In this document: positions 9,547 through 18,646 of the stretch, piece after piece | Numbering within the stretch: the stretch's first letter is position 1 | How the letters are laid out: the number at the start of each line of letters is the position of its first letter | Origin: DAOUJW01 sp034421015 | Lineage (GTDB): Bacteria; Chloroflexota; Dehalococcoidia; Lucifugimonadales; UBA2985 | DNA length: 64,000 bases | Direction: 5' to 3' | Assembly (NCBI GenBank): GCA_034421015.1 | Contig: DAOUKT010000019.1 | Location: 21,468 to 85,467, forward strand | The notes under the pieces: generated by a model | The model's input: the letters and a program-made list of their open reading frames with translations, nothing else | What the model was told of the DNA's origin: nothing | Databases searched by the model: none | Program-made: the position numbers and the translations under genes

Positions 9547-10482
9547 ATGGTAACTGGAAGCACGCCGGGGACTCTTGAAAGGAAAATCTACTTCTATCGT
9601 GCAGACATTGGAGCCGATGAAGGAGGTCAACCTCTTGCCTTCGATCCGGCGCCTGCGTTGGATGTCATAGATTCCCTGCCCTTCACGAATGATGCATACG
9701 GCAGGTATGAGTTTGACGCTGATGGTAATGCCTTGAGCGTCAGAAGGCACCATACTGCTCCCAACATAATGCTGCAATTCGGGCGCGTCCGTCGTAATGG
9801 GCTGCCCCAGTTGGAGCAGGCAGGAAACATAAGCGACCTGGTTCTGGATACCGATGCAGGACTCCTAGAGGCTATCCATGTAGTGTTCTTCGCAGACAAC
9901 ATTGTGGGGGCCGAATACAACCATTTTGGTCCCAGAGTGTCCAGGCTCGGTAGCTTCTTGCACGAGAAGTCGAACAAAGCCGTACCTAGAGCTACTTTCA
10001 GGCCGATTCTTCGTGGTGACGCAGCGAAACAGTTAGATAGACTTTCCGACCTACGCGTACTAGAACTCAGCGTTCTGCCTTCGTATGTCGATGTTGTCAG
10101 GCAGTCACACGTGTCCTTGGCCGATGCATTGGCTGCGAATGGCCGCGTCTTGGAGAATCCCAAAGTCCTTCAGGTCATACTAACACCTCAACGGGAAGCC
10201 TCCACCGGGTTCCTAGGTAATATGATAGGGGGCCTGAGAGAGCTAGTTAGCAACGGCAATGTACGGGAGGGAGCCGACCGCTTGCAGGTACACGGTAAGT
10301 GTCAAGACACGGATCGCGTGGAGACAATTGACTTGTTGAAGGACCAACTGATTTCTACAAAGGCGATTGTCCGCATGAATCAAAGAAGCCGAGCACTCGA
10401 TCCTGGGGCAGCCTTTCAAGCGATCCGAGATGCGTATCGTGACTTACATGACGAATTGACGGTAGCTGCGAGTGTGTCTTGA
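9547..10482 (+). CDS. Unrecognised 311-aa cytosolic protein, partner of the membrane protein behind it
   Basis: I do not recognise the family. The protein is soluble, with no signal peptide or membrane segment. Notable stretches are HVVFFADNIVGAEYNHFGPR near residue 118 and RATFRPILRGDAAKQL near 155. The start is supported by an AAAGGA ribosome binding site 8 nt before the ATG. Its stop overlaps the next ATG by one base (TGATG), so the two proteins are almost certainly translated together. A soluble protein of about 310 aa coupled to a small four-helix membrane protein is the layout of the Kiwa anti-phage system (KwaB and KwaA), but I see no sequence match and the gene order is reversed. It could be an accessory of the surrounding restriction-like genes or an independent defence cassette. 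Confidence 0.75.
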   Translation: MVTGSTPGTLERKIYFYRADIGADEGGQPLAFDPAPALDVIDSLPFTNDAYGRYEFDADGNALSVRRHHTAPNIMLQFGRVRRNGLPQLEQAGNISDLVLDTDAGLLEAIHVVFFADNIVGAEYNHFGPRVSRLGSFLHEKSNKAVPRATFRPILRGDAAKQLDRLSDLRVLELSVLPSYVDVVRQSHVSLADALAANGRVLENPKVLQVILTPQREASTGFLGNMIGGLRELVSNGNVREGADRLQVHGKCQDTDRVETIDLLKDQLISTKAIVRMNQRSRALDPGAAFQAIRDAYRDLHDELTVAASVS

Positions 10483-10973
10483 TGAAGCTCTGGGAGAGGC
10501 ATTTCTTGGGTGCGGACGCCCTCATCGCAGTTGGAATCGCCACAGGACTGGCGATCTGGATGTTCCTCGAGGGGGAATGCCAGGTAGAGGAACTAATATC
10601 TGGAAACAGAGCCAATATCTACCGAACCATCGCGGGTGTTTCGGGAACGCTGTTGGGCTTTACGCTGGCGTCGGCCTCGTTCGCGCTGAATGCGGTCTCT
10701 TCACCGCGTCTGGCGGTTTTACGGAACAGCCAACACTACCCTGCTCTTTGGAGTACGTTCTTCCAAACTACCTGGTTTTTGGGAGCGCTAACGGTTACTG
10801 CCATAGTTTGCATGATATGGGATCGTGATAGCGCGCCAACGACGTGGTTGGTAGTACCTCTTGTGTTATTTGCAAGTCTATGTGTAGTCCGGTTGGCTAG
10901 AACGATATGGCTACTGCAGCGGTTAATCAGCCTCGTAGCTAAGCCTTCTCAGGATTCGAGACCGGCCTCATGA
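10482..10973 (+). CDS. Small four-helix membrane protein in defence operon
   Basis: This 163-aa protein has four hydrophobic segments, at about residues 10-29, 46-69, 87-112 and 120-142, with a short polar C-terminus. No family is recognised. The ATG at 10482 overlaps the upstream stop (TGATG), and its own stop overlaps the helicase start (ATGA at 10970-10973), so three genes are translationally chained. A TTG three bases earlier is possible but less likely. Small multi-helix membrane proteins beside a cytosolic partner are common effectors in abortive-infection systems; that role is inferred from context only. Confidence 0.8.
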   Translation: MKLWERHFLGADALIAVGIATGLAIWMFLEGECQVEELISGNRANIYRTIAGVSGTLLGFTLASASFALNAVSSPRLAVLRNSQHYPALWSTFFQTTWFLGALTVTAIVCMIWDRDSAPTTWLVVPLVLFASLCVVRLARTIWLLQRLISLVAKPSQDSRPAS

Positions 10974-13900
10974 CAGACGAGGTTGGTATCCTCTCCATAG
11001 CTAACGCACCGGCCACCGGCTCCATGCGGGAGCACCTCGTGGGCGCTCTGGCCCGCGTCATCCCTCAAGACATCCGCATAGCCACGGCCTACCTGACGCC
11101 GGACGGGTTTATGGAAATCAAGGACGGCATGTCCGGCGCTGCAAGCGTTCGCCTCCTGCTGGGAGAGAGGCCCTTCATGAACCGACGAGGGCCGGGGGAC
11201 GTGCTCTCCCAGCCCGGCGACCAGGACGAGCTTCACGGCCCGGCGGAGTCGGTGGACTGGTACACCTTCCTGGAAGGCGGCTACCCCTGGCTGCTCCTCA
11301 CCCATGAGGAGCGCCGGGAGCTGTTGGCGCGGGGCGTTACACCGGAGACGGCAGCCTTCGACCTGTCGGCATGGGAGCGGGTCACTACGTTGGCAGACTT
11401 TCTGAGAAGGGACAGCGTGGAGGTCAGGAGATTCCTGGGGTCCGATAGAGGCAAAGTCCTGCCAGAAGATGTGCTGGACCACCGCTCGCCCAGGAACAGG
11501 CTTCACGCCAAGGCGTATCTGTTCTCCGGCGAGATGGGACGGTATGCCGCCGTCGGCTCCAGCAACCTCACCAAGAGCGGCCTATCCGAGAACTCCGAGC
11601 TGAACCTAGCCTCCTACGACCGGGAACTGACGGCGCACCTGGAAGGGTGGTTCGACGACAAGTGGGAGCTTGGCCAGGACTGCAAGGCACAGTTCATCCA
11701 GCGCTTAGAAGAATGTGTCCTTTTTGGGAGGCGGTACACCCCTTGGCAGGTCATGCTCAAGTCGCTCCACGCCGCCTATGGCCGCTTCCTGGAGATGGGG
11801 TTGTCGGAAGAGGTCATGGGCAGGCTGGCCGGGTTCCAGCAGCAGGCCGTCCAACGCTGCGTTGCGTTGCTTAGGCGCCACTGGGGAGCCATGCTGTGCG
11901 ACTCCGTGGGCTTGGGCAAGACCTATGAAGGGCTGGGCATCCTCCGGGAGTTCGCCAACCAGCGAAACGACGACGCAAATCGCTCGGCCACCTCGACGCG
12001 GGCGCTAATCGTTTGCCCCGCCCAGCTACAGGACAACTGGAACGCCGACAGGTTCGCCGAATGGGGAATCATCGCCACCACGGTCACCATGGAGTCGCTG
12101 CCCAACCTGGTGGACATCGAGGAGGAACCGTCTCCCGTTCAGCGGCAACGGCTGCGGGCCGAGTTGAAGCGCTACCAGGACCAGTACGACATCATCCTTG
12201 TGGACGAGTCCCATAACTTCCGCAACCCCAGGACAAAGCGCTACCGCGCCTTGACGGAGATCATCCGTGGCGGCAAGCCGGATACCAGGGTGGTGCTGAT
12301 GACAGCCACGCCCATCAACAACTCGGTATGGGACTTGTACCACCAGCTCATGCTGATAACCAGGGGAGACGACACCTGGTACGCGGGGCGAGGGCCGATA
12401 CCCAATCTGAAGACGGCGTTCCAGGCGATTGAAGAGGGGGAATCCGGCTCTGGCCTGCTGGATACCATGATGCTGTCCCTGGTTCGCCGGACCCGGCACG
12501 ACATCCGGTCCATGCAGGAGGCCGGGGAGACGATGGAGGTCAACGGACAGCCACTGCGCTTCCCTGAGCACAAAATACCGAAGGCAGTGGACTACAGCCT
12601 CCAAGGCCTGTACGGGAATATCTACCGTGACATCATCGACGCCATCGAGCATCTCAACTTCGCCGTCTACCGCCTGGACGAATATGGCGTAGAGACGGGG
12701 GAGAGGGAGACCAGCGCACAACTGAGGCAGCGCAACGCCAACTTCGTCGGCATCATGCGCACCATCCTGCTGAAGCGCATGGAGAGCTCCCTGGCTGCGC
12801 TCACGTCCACGGTTAGAAGTCTCGTGGACTATCTGAACCTCTTCCTGGCTAGACTGGAACACGGCCATGTCTTGACACCCAGGCAGGCGTACAAGCTGCG
12901 GGGCGTGCTGGGAGGGTCGTTGCCAGACCACGACCAGGACCTGGAGGACATGGACCCCAGAGCATTGGCGGCATTGCAGCAGGAGCTCGCCGCGCCGGAA
13001 GACCTGGACATTCGCGGGCGCTTGCAGGCGGACGTGGAGTTCGACCGGGGCAGGCTTCAGACGTTGCTCACTCGGCTTCAGTGGCTGGAGGAGATGTTGG
13101 CGGAGCAGGGAGACCCCAAGGCGCAGGCTGTGCGCAAGCTCCTTGAAGGGCTTCCAAATGAGGACGACCACGGGCAACCTACAAAAGTGGCCCTGTTCAC
13201 GACGTACAAGGACACTGCCCAACACCTGTTCAAGCAGTTCGGCGGAGATGTAGACTCTTTGAAGAGCGACGTTCGCGTTCAGAGTAACCTGGAGGACGGA
13301 CGTTGGATGTCGCTGCTCACCGGCGGAGATGACCAAAATCGGCGACGCTCAGTGCTAGAGCGATTCGCGCCACTGGCAGCCCACCGCGAGACCGAACCCC
13401 TGGACGACCCTTCGCTGCTGAGGAAGATAGAGCCTCTGAGAGCTCAGGGCATCGAGTTGTTGATAGCCACTGACGTACTCTCGGAAGGTCAGAACCTCCA
13501 GGACGCTCAATTCCTGGTCAACTACGATCTGCCTTGGAACCCGGTGAGGATGATTCAACGCGCCGGTCGTATCGACCGCCTGTTCTCCCCCCACGACAAG
13601 GTGTACATCTACAACCTGATGCCCGAGGACGGCTTGGAGGACCTCCTGAATCTGGTTCAAAACCTGACCAGGAAGATTGAGACCATCGAGGATGCGGTCG
13701 CTCTGGACGCCTCGGTGCTCGGTGAGCAGATCGAGGCGAAGGAACTGGACAAGGTGATGAAGCTTCGCGCCGGCGGCGTCCAGGCGGATCAGGTCTACCG
13801 CGAAGGAGAGCGAAGTCAGGGGCTGGACGAGGGCGCAGAGCTGCTGAACAGGTACCTGGACATGATGAAGGAGTTCGCTACAGAGGATGTAAGGGACATT

Positions 13901-14548
13901 CCCAATGGGGTCTACAGCGTGAAGAAGGGAATGGCCAACGGTGTCTACATCATGCTGAAGATGCCGGAGGAGGCTTCGGGGGAAGTATTCTGGCGATTCT
14001 ACCCCCTGGGGAACGTGGCGCAGCCGATGACGTCGCCAAACGACATCCTTGCCATTGTGGAGGCCAGCAGAGACGAGTACCGCTTTGACATTCCACCGGA
14101 CGAAAACCCGTTTAGGCACCTGCAAGAGCCTCTGAAAGCCGCCGTAGACCAGATCGGCCAGGCATATCTGGACGCCATCTCGGCAGTTACATCCGACAGT
14201 TTCACAAGACGCATCCGGCAATTCCTCAATCGTGACGACCTACTGCAATCTCAGCCTGACCTGTTTAGCTTCTTCAACGAATGGGTTGAAATGCCGATGC
14301 CATCGGACGCAACCAGGCGCGTCGGGATGCGAGACCCAGTACGAGTCATGAACCAACTTGCTCCTACTCGGGCAGAGCTAGGACAGGTGGTTCAGGGGCT
14401 GACTACGCTCCGAGAGGCCATTCGAGCGGAGGGCCTCGACCGTCGAATAGCGCGACCAGAGACCCGGAAGCCATCGGTCGAGGACCTGGAATTGGTGGCT
14501 TGGGAGCTTGTAGTCGGCCCATATGGTCCGCTGGGAAGTTTCGGTTAG
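10970..14548 (+). CDS. PLD-nuclease/SNF2-type helicase fusion, restriction-like
   Basis: This 1192-aa protein joins a phospholipase-D-like nuclease domain to a superfamily 2 SNF2/RapA-type helicase. The PLD part (about 1-230) shows one clear half-site, HAKAYLF followed by VGSSNLTKSG near residue 180. Helicase motifs follow: DSVGLGKT (motif I, about 313), VDESHNFRN (II, about 410), LMTATPINN (III, about 444), IATDVLSEGQN (V, about 832) and QRAGRIDRLF (VI, about 861). The final 300 residues are unassigned. Such proteins translocate on DNA and, with an adenine methyltransferase, form restriction-like defence units; the methyltransferase at 5375 is the obvious partner. Its ATG overlaps the preceding stop by 4 nt (ATGA). 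DISARM DrmD is a related helicase, but the core DISARM genes drmA, drmB and drmC are absent here. Confidence 0.9.
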   Translation: MTDEVGILSIANAPATGSMREHLVGALARVIPQDIRIATAYLTPDGFMEIKDGMSGAASVRLLLGERPFMNRRGPGDVLSQPGDQDELHGPAESVDWYTFLEGGYPWLLLTHEERRELLARGVTPETAAFDLSAWERVTTLADFLRRDSVEVRRFLGSDRGKVLPEDVLDHRSPRNRLHAKAYLFSGEMGRYAAVGSSNLTKSGLSENSELNLASYDRELTAHLEGWFDDKWELGQDCKAQFIQRLEECVLFGRRYTPWQVMLKSLHAAYGRFLEMGLSEEVMGRLAGFQQQAVQRCVALLRRHWGAMLCDSVGLGKTYEGLGILREFANQRNDDANRSATSTRALIVCPAQLQDNWNADRFAEWGIIATTVTMESLPNLVDIEEEPSPVQRQRLRAELKRYQDQYDIILVDESHNFRNPRTKRYRALTEIIRGGKPDTRVVLMTATPINNSVWDLYHQLMLITRGDDTWYAGRGPIPNLKTAFQAIEEGESGSGLLDTMMLSLVRRTRHDIRSMQEAGETMEVNGQPLRFPEHKIPKAVDYSLQGLYGNIYRDIIDAIEHLNFAVYRLDEYGVETGERETSAQLRQRNANFVGIMRTILLKRMESSLAALTSTVRSLVDYLNLFLARLEHGHVLTPRQAYKLRGVLGGSLPDHDQDLEDMDPRALAALQQELAAPEDLDIRGRLQADVEFDRGRLQTLLTRLQWLEEMLAEQGDPKAQAVRKLLEGLPNEDDHGQPTKVALFTTYKDTAQHLFKQFGGDVDSLKSDVRVQSNLEDGRWMSLLTGGDDQNRRRSVLERFAPLAAHRETEPLDDPSLLRKIEPLRAQGIELLIATDVLSEGQNLQDAQFLVNYDLPWNPVRMIQRAGRIDRLFSPHDKVYIYNLMPEDGLEDLLNLVQNLTRKIETIEDAVALDASVLGEQIEAKELDKVMKLRAGGVQADQVYREGERSQGLDEGAELLNRYLDMMKEFATEDVRDIPNGVYSVKKGMANGVYIMLKMPEEASGEVFWRFYPLGNVAQPMTSPNDILAIVEASRDEYRFDIPPDENPFRHLQEPLKAAVDQIGQAYLDAISAVTSDSFTRRIRQFLNRDDLLQSQPDLFSFFNEWVEMPMPSDATRRVGMRDPVRVMNQLAPTRAELGQVVQGLTTLREAIRAEGLDRRIARPETRKPSVEDLELVAWELVVGPYGPLGSFG

Positions 14549-14562
14549 TTTAGGCTGCAATG

Positions 14563-14603
14563 CTCGGACGAGCCTGCAACCCGCAGTCCGAGAGAGTTGC
14601 AGG
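14563..14603 (+). repeat. Two interleaved inverted repeats behind the helicase gene
   Basis: CTCGGAC (14563-14569) pairs with GTCCGAG (14586-14592), and CCTGCAAC (14573-14580) pairs with GTTGCAGG (14596-14603). The arms interleave, so an RNA could form either hairpin or an H-type pseudoknot. It lies 15 nt after the helicase stop and may be part of a terminator or a recombination site. Confidence 0.4.
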
Positions 14604-14719
14604 TTGGGCAAATCTTGGGGAGGGCGCCCCGATCCAGCACCCTCCCCTTAGTGTTAGGCAAGTGCTTGGTTCCGGTCTCCTTAACTTATCTCGCTTCCTC
14701 CGCACTCGGCAGTTAAAGG

Positions 14720-15607
14720 CTAGGCGTCGCCCGACTCTGGCCGCTTCAGCATACACGAAACCCCCTGCGTCACCACAGGCGTCACTGACACCCGCCCCCG
14801 GCTGTCGTATCCCGCACGGTACGCATACTCCACCTCGGCGCCCCAGGGCACACGACCGCCGACACGTATTGCGTCTTCGACACCTTGACCTTTGGGTCCG
14901 CCAGCGCCGCGCACAACCACGCCATGACGCTCCCCTTTCCTCCACGCCAGCACCTTCACCTCGGCTGGCACGACTCGCTCCTCTCTCGTCGGACTGAACA
15001 GGACCTTGTGCAGCCTCTTCAGAACGCCGCCAGATGGAGTAGCCTTCTGGGACATGATGTTGGAGAGATGAGCGCTGCTAATCCCAGCCTGTCGGACCGC
15101 CTCGCTCTGGCTTATCCCGTGGGCGTCCATCCGGTTCCAGAGGGCCTGTTGGTCAACGCATGTCCGATTGGCCGGCTCTACCTTTACCTGCGCCCCCAGA
15201 GCCGCTTCGACTCTCGCCTGGACCTTGACGCCCATTGTCCTGTGGCCTCGTGACACGGCGGTCATGTAGCCCGGAGTGACACCAACGCGTTCTGCCAGCT
15301 CGCTCATGCTCATACCAAGCTCACGGGCTCGCTCCCGGACAAAACTGCTCTCCCCAGCTATTACTTCCCTCTGCCGGTAGACAACCCCCTCACCGGGAGC
15401 CTCTCCCAGTACGGCCGCTGCCTTCTCGCGCATCCTGGCGGTCCACTTCCTTTGTCCGGAGCCAAGCATCGAAAGGTAGCCAGGCGTGACGCCCAGCTCT
15501 GCCGCAAGCTCCCGCATCGTCAGCCCGCAGCGCCTAGCCGCTGCCCTGAGCGCAGACTCAGTTCCGGTCTTGTCCTTGGTCTCGTTATCCTTGGTTGCCG
15601 TTGTCAT
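14720..15607 (-). CDS. DNA-binding protein with three tandem helix-turn-helix domains
   Basis: This 295-aa protein carries three Xre/Cro-like HTH units in a row, at about residues 18-70, 87-138 and 152-204. The first two share the words LGVTPGYLS and VGVTPGYMT in the recognition-helix region; the third reads QAGISSAHLSNIM. The last 90 residues are rich in basic residues and beta-like and are unrecognised. The start is placed at the ATG at 15607 because AAGGAGGT lies 4 nt upstream; an in-frame ATG at 15670 would have to be read through the upstream hairpin. Single Xre domains are common repressors, whereas three in one chain is unusual. It faces the defence operon on the other strand and may regulate it or a former mobile element. 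The target is unknown. Confidence 0.85.
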   Translation of the reverse strand: MTTATKDNETKDKTGTESALRAAARRCGLTMRELAAELGVTPGYLSMLGSGQRKWTARMREKAAAVLGEAPGEGVVYRQREVIAGESSFVRERARELGMSMSELAERVGVTPGYMTAVSRGHRTMGVKVQARVEAALGAQVKVEPANRTCVDQQALWNRMDAHGISQSEAVRQAGISSAHLSNIMSQKATPSGGVLKRLHKVLFSPTREERVVPAEVKVLAWRKGERHGVVVRGAGGPKGQGVEDAIRVGGRVPWGAEVEYAYRAGYDSRGRVSVTPVVTQGVSCMLKRPESGDA

Positions 15608-15674
15608 CTCGACCTCCTTCTTTCGTGTCGTGGTTCCTGTGGTGTCCTGGATGTGCCCGATTCCGGGCAAAGAG

Positions 15675-15706
15675 AAAGGGCCGGCCCCAATTGGGACCGG
15701 CCCTTT
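15675..15706. terminator. Strong bidirectional-looking hairpin upstream of the triple-HTH gene
   Basis: AAAGGGCCGG and CCGGCCCTTT arms flank an inner CCC-AATT-GGG, giving a near-perfect 14-bp stem with one mismatch and a T-run on the plus-strand side (CCCTTTT). It sits about 65 bp before the start of the HTH gene, so it could end plus-strand transcription or attenuate the HTH transcript. Confidence 0.6.
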
Positions 15707-17266
15707 TGTGTTGAATGTGGGTCGCTTCCGGCTGTTCAGAGACTGGTCAGCGTTCTAGCCGCCGTCCTGCCGTCTTATGCGCAGCCCGGCCTGAAGCCAG
15801 CATTGCTAAGCCTGTAGCGAGCTCAGTTGCATGTACCCTGGAATCAGTGATGTGAGTGGGCACCTCCTTTCTTGTGATATGGCCTATCTATGTATCCCCG
15901 GAATCGGCCACTTCCAAAGGTACTTGGCGAAAACTGAGCACACCCCTCCCAAGGATGTGTGACCGACTCAGAAACGGAGTCGTGGGGGTGGGGGAGAAGA
16001 CACAGCTCTCCCTGGGCGAAGCGCTGAGGAAAATTACGTTGGGGAATGGATTGCCGTGGAGCGACCCATCTGCGAGAGGATCACAGGTGGACGCTTGTGA
16101 GAAGGGCGTAAAGCTGCCCAATGTGAGTGGATGTAGAGAATAGCTTGGTGGGGGTTTCTTTGGGAGGAATCAGCCGACCTGCCGAACGGCCTTAGGACGA
16201 CGCCGGTGACGAAGACGCAGCTAGCCCAGGGCGGCTATACCTGACGGGAATCTGCGAGGCGTGAAGCGGCCGGCCTGGTCAGGAGGGCAGTCCAGCGCAC
16301 GTTGAAGCTGTGGCCAGGCTGCAAAAGGCCCGTCCGCAGGTATGTGGAAGCCGTCAGAATGCTTGGCGCACCCCGACTTGTACCCTTACCCGTATCGAGT
16401 ACGGGGACATCCCGGCTTTCGAGGCGGCACTCGGGGGAGCAGGGCTCAACCCCTCCACAGCATCACGCAGCCGAAAGGCGCCTGTCCCTCATGGGAGACC
16501 GTTCGGAGAGCAACGCTCAATCCTATGCGACCTGTCCCGGGTCGGGGACCGGACCCTCCAGGTTTCTCGGCAGGAATCCCTGGAAAAAGCCTAACAATGG
16601 AGTCAATTATTGCCGGGCCGCAATGCTCTGACAAGGTTTCGGTGCCGATTGCTTACGGCGTTCCGACTGCACTGTGACAACAGTTTGACAGGCGAGCTGA
16701 CGAACCCCGAAGGCCTCACTCGGAATTGCTCCGACGACGTCTGGGGAATTAGGCTCACCTGGCCAAACCGCAGCATCTCCTTACGGAGTTCACGGCGTGG
16801 ACATCACTCCAGAGCTGTAGACACGGTCCTCACAGCGAGGAGTCGCAGACTGGACACTCGGGCTACCCTGCCGCTGGCCGTCTCTAGTCTCGTGAGATGC
16901 CGCCTGGCGGACCACCGGGCATGAAATCACGTCCTCTCACCGGCACCGGGCGACGGTCTGCCCTCCACATAGTGACCCTGCACAATCTGCCATTCAGCCT
17001 GCCTAGGTGTCCGCTCCTCCGGCCCACAGACTTTGACCAGTCTTCAGTGGCCGCAAGCAGCGTCCCGGCTGGCGGTACTCCCGCACCCGTCACAGGGCAT
17101 GCCGTCCCACAGCACGTTGAGCCTGCAAGCTAATGGCTACTCCAACCCGATGCCTCAGTCGAGGACCAGCTCTGCATAGCCACGGGCTCTCCATCTACGA
17201 CCTGGTGACGGAGATGCACTGGACCACCAGTTCCCCCTGGTCCCGGGCTCCCCTCCCCTGGTGTGA

Positions 17267-17340
17267 CAATTTGTCCACTTTCGTAGCTGGCGTTGTCCAC
17301 ATCCCCCCGGGATGCCCCGCGGCAATTTGTCCACTTTCGT
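17267..17340 (+). repeat. 18-bp direct repeat pair, 56-bp period
   Basis: CAATTTGTCCACTTTCGT occurs exactly at 17267-17284 and again at 17323-17340, with a partial echo (GTTGTCCAC) between them. Closely spaced repeats of this sort are found at the ends of IS21-family elements, but no istA or istB remnant is visible here, so the identity is open. Confidence 0.6.
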
Positions 17341-17534
17341 GCCTGACGCTGTCAACGGCCACCTGAACCTGGTGTGGAATAACCTGCTTACTCCAGTATG
17401 ACTCCAGTGTGACTGAACGCCCTCGACATCCTGCGATTTAGCTTTGAGACAACCCCAGCCTCTCTCTTATCCACCTACGCGTTTCTCTGTACAGCCCCTT
17501 AACATACAGGGACCCCTTCGGATCGGGCGACCTC

Positions 17535-17567
17535 GTAAGGGGGGCCTCCGCGCGGCCCCCCCCTTAC
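17535..17567. repeat. GC-rich hairpin
   Basis: GTAAGGGGGGCC is matched by GGCCCCCCCCTTAC across a 7-nt loop, with two extra C in the right arm. It could be a terminator of a lost gene or a mobile-element remnant; no T-run follows. Confidence 0.4.
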
Positions 17568-18646
17568 AGGACAGTCCGGCGCACAACGAGTCGTCAAGGC
17601 CCATGTTTCCCTCTCCACGAAAAACACTCATCGGCTTCAGATATCTGGCCGGCCGCCGGGTCACCGGCTACAGCTACGGGCACTCCTCATGTGTTCAAAA
17701 CCAGGACTTCCTCACCAGCTTCCGCCTGGTAACAGGCTTTCCACTGAACCTCAAAGTGCAATTTCTGCACTACAATAACTGCAATATTTCCGACACACGC
17801 CGTCAACAACAACTCCCCAACGCAGACGCTCCGACCGGCCCGCTTTATGCCTGAGCAGGCCCTTCAACAGGCAATAATCCGCTCCGCAACAGAGCCGATT
17901 CCCCTTACAGCCCAGCTACTGTGAAATTGGCCTCTGAGCGATTGTATTTTGTCTCCGCCGGATTGTTCCCCACCCTTTCGGCGAGCGCCAAGCGGCAATG
18001 AGGATCAGAGGCCCGCTGCGCCAATGCTCCTCTCCTCAAGACAATAGCCTGTCGTCTCCCAGACCGGCGACTAACCGGATTGGGCGTGGGCCACTACTGT
18101 CCACATTAACCCTCTCCGATGCGCTGACGAAATCCTGCCTCCCCTTTCACCCTGCGGCTAGGACACACTGATTCCCAGCTTTGGCGCAGTACAATGGCAT
18201 CCGATTGCACTTGGTGACAAAACGTACCATCTGAACCTGCGTCTTGTACCACCTCGCCGGGACCGGCCCTTTACCGAAGGCGTTTACTACGACGTGACTG
18301 GGCGGCTGCAGACATACACTCTTGCCTGCCCCTGCATGCCTGGCACCGGCCTTTAGTGTTCCACTTGCCCTCTCTTGTCCCAAACCTCATTCTCTGTACT
18401 ACCCCCGCAGGGCGCACGCCAACTTGGAATGCGCCCTTTACATTGGATATGACCAGGACACCCATTCCGGGTCCCCGTCTCCATTCTCCGGTCTATGGGT
18501 CGTGAACTGGCTGGGTTGCGACATCCAACCCTTGCTATCCTACGCAGAAACAGGAACATGGAAGTCACGCTAAAGGCTGCAGCGGTCTCTTGCGGACCCG
18601 TGTCCTCAAAAGATAACATGTTCGGAACATCCAGTAGGAGGAATGT

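Larger units (their letters stand above)
15708..18646. other. 2.9-kb gene-poor stretch
   Basis: No convincing gene was found. Several open frames of 60-136 codons exist on both strands, but they overlap one another, have odd composition (rich in Arg, Ser, Pro) and no family resemblance. Structures seen are an 18-bp direct repeat (17267-17340), a GC-rich hairpin (17535-17567) and a small palindrome AGTGCA-N5-TGCACT (17755-17771). The stretch separates the triple-HTH gene from the nuclease-like gene at 18647 and looks like decayed mobile DNA. Confidence 0.5.

Noticed and set aside
5375..14548. Calling the locus DISARM or BREX
   Set aside because: The methyltransferase and helicase resemble components of these systems, but the defining genes (drmA, drmB, pglZ, brxC, brxL) are not in the window.
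15747..15863. Minus-strand 38-codon frame starting at a GTG inside AGGAGGTG, peptide containing HATELATGLAMLASGRAAHK
   Set aside because: The composition is gene-like, but the start codon is part of the ribosome-binding-like tract, which leaves no spacing, and no family is recognised.
16302..16677. Several overlapping plus-strand frames of 94-111 codons
   Set aside because: All three frames are open because of base composition. There is no ribosome binding site, no family match and no agreement with neighbours.
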